NCBI GenBank assembly: GCA_012719855.1
Contig: JAAXZN010000024.1
Coordinates: 90,812-154,811 of the forward strand
From: Serratia liquefaciens
Lineage (GTDB): Bacteria > Pseudomonadota > Gammaproteobacteria > Enterobacterales > Enterobacteriaceae
Length of the DNA stretch: 64,000 nucleotides
Direction of reading: 5' to 3'
A program made the position numbers and the translations under genes. The number at the start of each line of letters is the position of its first letter. Position 1 is the first letter of the stretch. The notes under the pieces were generated by a model, which was given only the letters and a program-made list of their open reading frames with translations, did not search any database and was not told the DNA's origin. Shown here piece after piece: positions 60,667 to 64,000 of this stretch.

Positions 60667-61323
60667 TTACAGTGTCACGTAGCGCAGCGTTGCCATGACG
60701 GTCAATCGACGATTACGGATCACCTGATCTTCAGCAGGTTCATGGCTTTCAAACAGCGTATTGAAGGTGTACCGGTTAGCCACATAGTGGAAACACAGGC
60801 TGCTGATCAAGCGGTGCACGTCTGTGGCGCTGACGTCGGCAATGAACAGTTGCGCTTGTTTACCTCGCTGCAAAATATCCTCAAGCAAGGTCAGTGCGCT
60901 TTGATTCAGCGCCTTGATGCGGAGCGACTGACGAATGTACTGGCCGCGCATCATGTTCTCCATACAGATCACGCGGATGAAGTCAGGATGCTCTGCATGA
61001 TAATTGAAGCTTTCCTCTGCCAGGCGGGCCATGGCTTCTACCGGTGGCAACGCATGCAGATCCAGGCCCGATTCGTGTGCGCGGATATGCTGATAGACAT
61101 GTTCCAACACCTCTATGTAGAGCGACTCCTTATTTTTGAAATGATATACCACCATACGTTTGGTGGTGGCCGCATGCTCAGCAATGTTCTCCATGCGACC
61201 GCCTTTAAGGCCGCCTTCGGCAAACTCGCTCAGCGCCGCAGCGAAAATGCGCTGTTTCAGGCCTACGGGGTCATTTTTGCGCTTGGTGGCGGGCATCTCG
61301 TCATTCTTCAAAACATCAGTCAC
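60667..61323 (-). CDS. TetR/AcrR-family regulator
   Basis: 218 residues. Helix-turn-helix at about 20-70 (VGLKQRIFAAALSEFAEGGLKGGRMENIAEHAATTKRMVVYHFKNKESLYIEVLEHVY). The C-terminal domain is of the RutR-like/TetR_C_31 type by overall length. It precedes the IclR gene and may be co-transcribed with it. A perfect 18-base palindrome lies 17 bases upstream (61341-61358), a candidate autoregulatory site. Inducer and targets unknown. Confidence 0.85.
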   Translation of the reverse strand: MTDVLKNDEMPATKRKNDPVGLKQRIFAAALSEFAEGGLKGGRMENIAEHAATTKRMVVYHFKNKESLYIEVLEHVYQHIRAHESGLDLHALPPVEAMARLAEESFNYHAEHPDFIRVICMENMMRGQYIRQSLRIKALNQSALTLLEDILQRGKQAQLFIADVSATDVHRLISSLCFHYVANRYTFNTLFESHEPAEDQVIRNRRLTVMATLRYVTL

Positions 61324-61340
61324 TTATCTTTTAGAGGGCA

Positions 61341-61358
61341 CCGGTTAAGATTAACCGG
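61341..61358. promoter_or_regulatory. Perfect palindrome upstream of the TetR gene
   Basis: CCGGTTAA-GA-TTAACCGG (61341-61358) is an exact inverted repeat, 17 bases before the TetR start codon. It is the probable binding site of that regulator. Confidence 0.6.
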
Positions 61359-62245
61359 GGTTCGTCGGCAATACAATCTGGCACGTTAGCGCTTTGCGAA
61401 GCTCATCATGTTGAACCACCCTCAGGTTACGCACTAATAATGGCGTATCGGGATGATACCTGTATGTGATGATATATCCACTGTAGGTTTTTAAGTTTAG
61501 GCAACAGAACAGGGGAATAAGGAAGGTTAAATAACGTACCTAAGAACAAATGCAACAGCACAGAATTTGTTTTCTAATTTCCGCCGCGTGGGCGAACTGA
61601 TTAATTCTTTCGATACGACCTTTTGCATAACAATCTTAATTCAGAGGCGAAACAGTAAACCACCTGCTGCTGGTGATGATTTGTACTGATGAGCACGCTC
61701 GCTTTTTTTTCTGGCCTCTAGCGGTTTTGATATTCAGTGTTTTGAAGATGATTAATAAAGAAGTACTTTAAAAAATGAGGGGGAGGGGGTAAGAGACTTC
61801 AATGCCAAGAATGCCTCCATGGATGTCAAAGCAACGATATTATCGGAAAGTCAGATTGGATATCCGCGGTTAAGAGCACAATAACAGGTGAAATATTGGA
61901 GCCGGACAGCCACAACAACCGAAGGGGTGCAAAAGCCAGTTTAAGGGACAGGCTCAGGCTGAATGGCCTCATTTTTGGGAGGGCTGGAAACGGTGTTGTC
62001 AGGCCCAGCGCCGCTTTGGTGCAGGTTTCACTTGGTAAAGCCCACCTGCAACGGTAGCTAAACCAAGGTGAAATTTTAGCATTTTTTACGATTTCACTTT
62101 TAATTTTACAATAACAACGTGGGTTTTGGCCTCAATATTATTTTTTTTCACATGCCAGAGTGCAACTTTAGCGCTACTCTCATTTGGCAATGTCTGATCA
62201 AGGAAGATGCCATGCGTGGTATGCAGATTAACATAGGGATATGTT
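61359..62245. other. Gene-poor, AT-rich stretch
   Basis: I find no convincing gene in these 887 bases. There is an A/G-rich run near 61775-61790 and a pair of nested inverted repeats at 62020-62073: TGCAGGT with ACCTGCA (62020-62026, 62044-62050), and TTTCACTTGGT with ACCAAGGTGAAA (62026-62036, 62062-62073; one base unpaired). The stretch may hold promoters or the remnant of a lost segment. Confidence 0.5.
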
Positions 62246-62404
62246 ATGAATTACTCTGTTAATTCATTAGGTTTTAGGGTCTTAAAAACCTCTCCCCAAA
62301 CACTCTCTTTTTATAATGCTGTAAAGTGTTTTTTTACTTTTACGGAAGAATGGCTGGCTGAAACATTTAACTTAACGCCCCAAGGTAATAAATTGCCAGG
62401 GTGA
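62246..62404 (+). CDS. 52-codon ORF of unknown nature
   Basis: ATG at 62246 with AGGG about nine bases upstream; TGA at 62402-62404. The peptide (MNYSVNSLGFRVLKTSPQTL at its start) is soluble, with a short hydrophobic FYNAVKCFFTF stretch. It is AT-rich in codon use and resembles nothing I know. It may be chance, or a small gene ahead of the hydroxylase gene. Confidence 0.3.
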   Translation: MNYSVNSLGFRVLKTSPQTLSFYNAVKCFFTFTEEWLAETFNLTPQGNKLPG

Positions 62405-62593
62405 TCCGGTTATTTTTACCGTCTTGGCTAGTGCGCCAAATTCACAGGGCGATAATGCAGGGTGTTTTCGATAGGGCCGCTCAATTGAGAGGTTTCTATC
62501 ATTCCCATGCCGGCGTTAAGTTTCGCTACGGTATTTTATCAGGCCAATATTATATATCTGGTAAATATGTTTACTTATTCAGGAGCACACTCA

Positions 62594-63904
62594 ATGAACC
62601 AGCGTTTGGACTTTATCGGTATTGGCATCGGTCCGTCCAACCTCAGTATTGCTGCGCTTGCTAGCGAAATCGAGGGATTCAGTTGCAAATTCCTCGAACG
62701 CAAACCGCACTTTTCCTGGCATCCAGGCATGATCCTGGCAGAGAGCAGCATGCAGACGAATTTTTTAAAGGATCTGGTCACTGCCGTTGCACCTACCAAC
62801 CCTTATAGCTTTCTCAACTATCTGGTGAAAAAGAAAAAGTTCTACCGTTTCCTGACCACCGAGCAACGCACTGCTTCGCGCGAAGAGTTCGCCGACTACC
62901 TGAACTGGGCAGCAACGGGTTTGGACTCACTGGCGTTCAACCAAGAGGTTCAGCATGTGGAGTTTGATGACCAGCAGCGGCACTTTGTCGTCACTACCCA
63001 GAATGATGTGCTCTACGCCAAGCACCTGTGCGTGGGGATTGGCAAGCAAATCAAACTGCCTGACTGCGTGACGCAGCAAAATGATCAATGCTTCCACGCC
63101 AGTGAAATGATGTTGCGCCAACCGAACCTTGCCGGAAAACGCGTGGCCATCGTGGGCGGGGGGCAAAGCGGTGCCGATCTGTTCCTGAACATTTTTAAAG
63201 GGGAATGGGGTCAGCCAGAACACCTGAGCTGGCTATCCCGGCGTAACAATTACAACGCTCTGGATGAAGCGGCATTTGCTAACGAGTATTTTACCCCTGA
63301 GTATGTCGAGAAGTTCTGCACGCTGGGCCATGAGGCCAAACGGCACATGCTGCACGAGCAGAAAATGACGTCTGATGGCATCACCAGCGAGTCTCTGTTG
63401 GCGATTTATCGCGCCATGTATCATCGTTTCGATGTGCTCCGTGAGAAGCGATGGGTACAGCTGCTGCCCAGCCGTTCAGTGACTGCCCTCAGCACCCAAG
63501 ACCATGCCTATCGGTTGGAGACGCAGCATCACCTTGATCAAGGTCGAGAAACCTTTGACGCCGACGTGGTGATTTTTGCGACCGGCTATCAACAGGCACG
63601 ACCGGCGTTTCTTGACTCCCTGGCCGGCGTTTTATCAACCACCGCTGACGGACAATACCGCATTGCCTCTGATTTTACCCTTGCGCGCCCAGGCGCTGAG
63701 GGAAACTGTTTGTTTGCCGTCAACGCCAGCATGCACCACCACGGCATTGCCGATCCCCAACTGAGCCTGATGGCTTGGCGTTCGGCCTGTATTCTCAATC
63801 GCGCCTTAGGCCGCAACCAGTTTGATTTAAGCACCACCCCGGCGATGATCCAGTGGCGCAGTGAGCAAGAAAAAGCCACCGCTTCAGCTTCCTTTGGTGT
63901 CTAA
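62594..63904 (+). CDS. Lysine/ornithine N-monooxygenase (IucD-like siderophore enzyme)
   Basis: 436 residues from the ATG at 62594, preceded by AGGAG; the frame opens 29 codons earlier without likeness. FAD motif GIGIGPSNLS (about 8-17), substrate segment PHFSWHPGM and TNFLKDLVTAVAPTNPYSFLNYLV, NADPH motif VGGGQSGAD (about 187-195), and the FATGYQ motif (about 350-355) are all seen. It resembles aerobactin IucD closely in length and motifs. The enzyme makes N6-hydroxylysine or a relative for a hydroxamate siderophore such as aerobactin or desferrioxamine. No decarboxylase or synthetase gene is upstream; the rest probably lies to the right of the window. Confidence 0.86.
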   Translation: MNQRLDFIGIGIGPSNLSIAALASEIEGFSCKFLERKPHFSWHPGMILAESSMQTNFLKDLVTAVAPTNPYSFLNYLVKKKKFYRFLTTEQRTASREEFADYLNWAATGLDSLAFNQEVQHVEFDDQQRHFVVTTQNDVLYAKHLCVGIGKQIKLPDCVTQQNDQCFHASEMMLRQPNLAGKRVAIVGGGQSGADLFLNIFKGEWGQPEHLSWLSRRNNYNALDEAAFANEYFTPEYVEKFCTLGHEAKRHMLHEQKMTSDGITSESLLAIYRAMYHRFDVLREKRWVQLLPSRSVTALSTQDHAYRLETQHHLDQGRETFDADVVIFATGYQQARPAFLDSLAGVLSTTADGQYRIASDFTLARPGAEGNCLFAVNASMHHHGIADPQLSLMAWRSACILNRALGRNQFDLSTTPAMIQWRSEQEKATASASFGV

Positions 63905-64000
63905 CCGTCACCGTTTTAATTTTTTCGTCATAATAAATGTCCTTTTCCAATACCTTTGTGTGCTCAAGAGTATAATAGGATAGAGCAAGAAAAACAGCCA

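Noticed and set aside
62540..62593. Fur box before the siderophore hydroxylase gene
   Set aside because: AT-rich sequence resembles parts of the Fur consensus, but no 19-base match is good enough to claim by eye.
62401..62664. 87-codon ORF overlapping the start of the hydroxylase gene
   Set aside because: GTG start without ribosome site, and its second half is an out-of-frame shadow of the IucD-like gene.

Overview
The window reads as chromosome of an enterobacterium, most likely Serratia (plymuthica/proteamaculans/liquefaciens type). This is inferred from the close likeness of ycgR, pbpG, kup, dsdA, ptsJ/pdxK and EF-G to enterobacterial proteins, from the moderately high GC content, and from a palatinose/trehalulose-type sugar locus like that of Erwinia rhapontici. 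I see no rRNA, tRNA, prophage, insertion sequence or CRISPR array. Coding density is high. Most of the unusual content lies in short intergenic stretches: operators, a riboswitch, a leader peptide and several genes under 60 codons.

Layout. 1-4.6 kb: end of an N-formylglutamate amidohydrolase gene, ycgR (flagellar brake), and a vitamin B6 kinase operon (small protein, class I amidotransferase, pdxK) divergent from its MocR-type regulator ptsJ. 4.6-11.5 kb: luciferase-like monooxygenase, pbpG, a PiT phosphate transporter plus PPK2 operon with a Pho-box-like site, a CorA/ZntB-like transporter, and an ArsR/SRPBCC pair with a three-half-site operator. 11.5-19 kb: a seven-gene operon (LivHMGF-type transporter, substrate-binding protein, ATC hydrolase, N-carbamoyl amino acid hydrolase) divergent from a LysR regulator. 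This looks like uptake and conversion of a thiazoline/carbamoyl compound to an amino acid. 19-30.8 kb: kup, a cupin protein, a TetR regulator with a perfect operator before a three-gene hydrolase operon, an aldehyde dehydrogenase, an AraC regulator, a DMT exporter and a second, stand-alone EF-G.

31-37.4 kb: a beta-lactamase-fold hydrolase, an OppA-like protein, then a magnesium locus: M-box riboswitch, MgtE-type transporter, an 18-codon ORF, an MgtS-like peptide, a 59-residue membrane protein and a CDF transporter. 37.4-46 kb: a 41-bp near-palindrome before a lone RND pump gene and its TetR neighbour, then an ABC-F ATPase gene preceded by a 27-codon leader peptide ORF and mutually exclusive hairpins, then a large mechanosensitive channel. 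46-47 kb: a small lipoprotein, a small membrane peptide, a palindromic repeat bracketed by two identical terminators, and an orphan PTS EIIB domain.

47-55.6 kb: LysR regulator with a textbook T-N11-A palindrome, ABC transporter, GH4 and GH13 glucosidases (pal-like locus without a sucrose isomerase gene). 55.6-64 kb: MASE1-GGDEF cyclase, two small enzymes, dsdA, IclR and TetR regulators, a gene-poor AT-rich stretch of about 1.2 kb, and an IucD-like lysine/ornithine N-hydroxylase that probably opens a siderophore cluster continuing beyond the window.

The candidates for an undescribed system are, in order: the leader-peptide-controlled ABC-F gene, the riboswitch-headed magnesium operon carrying MgtS and other tiny membrane proteins, and the transporter plus ATC-hydrolase operon.
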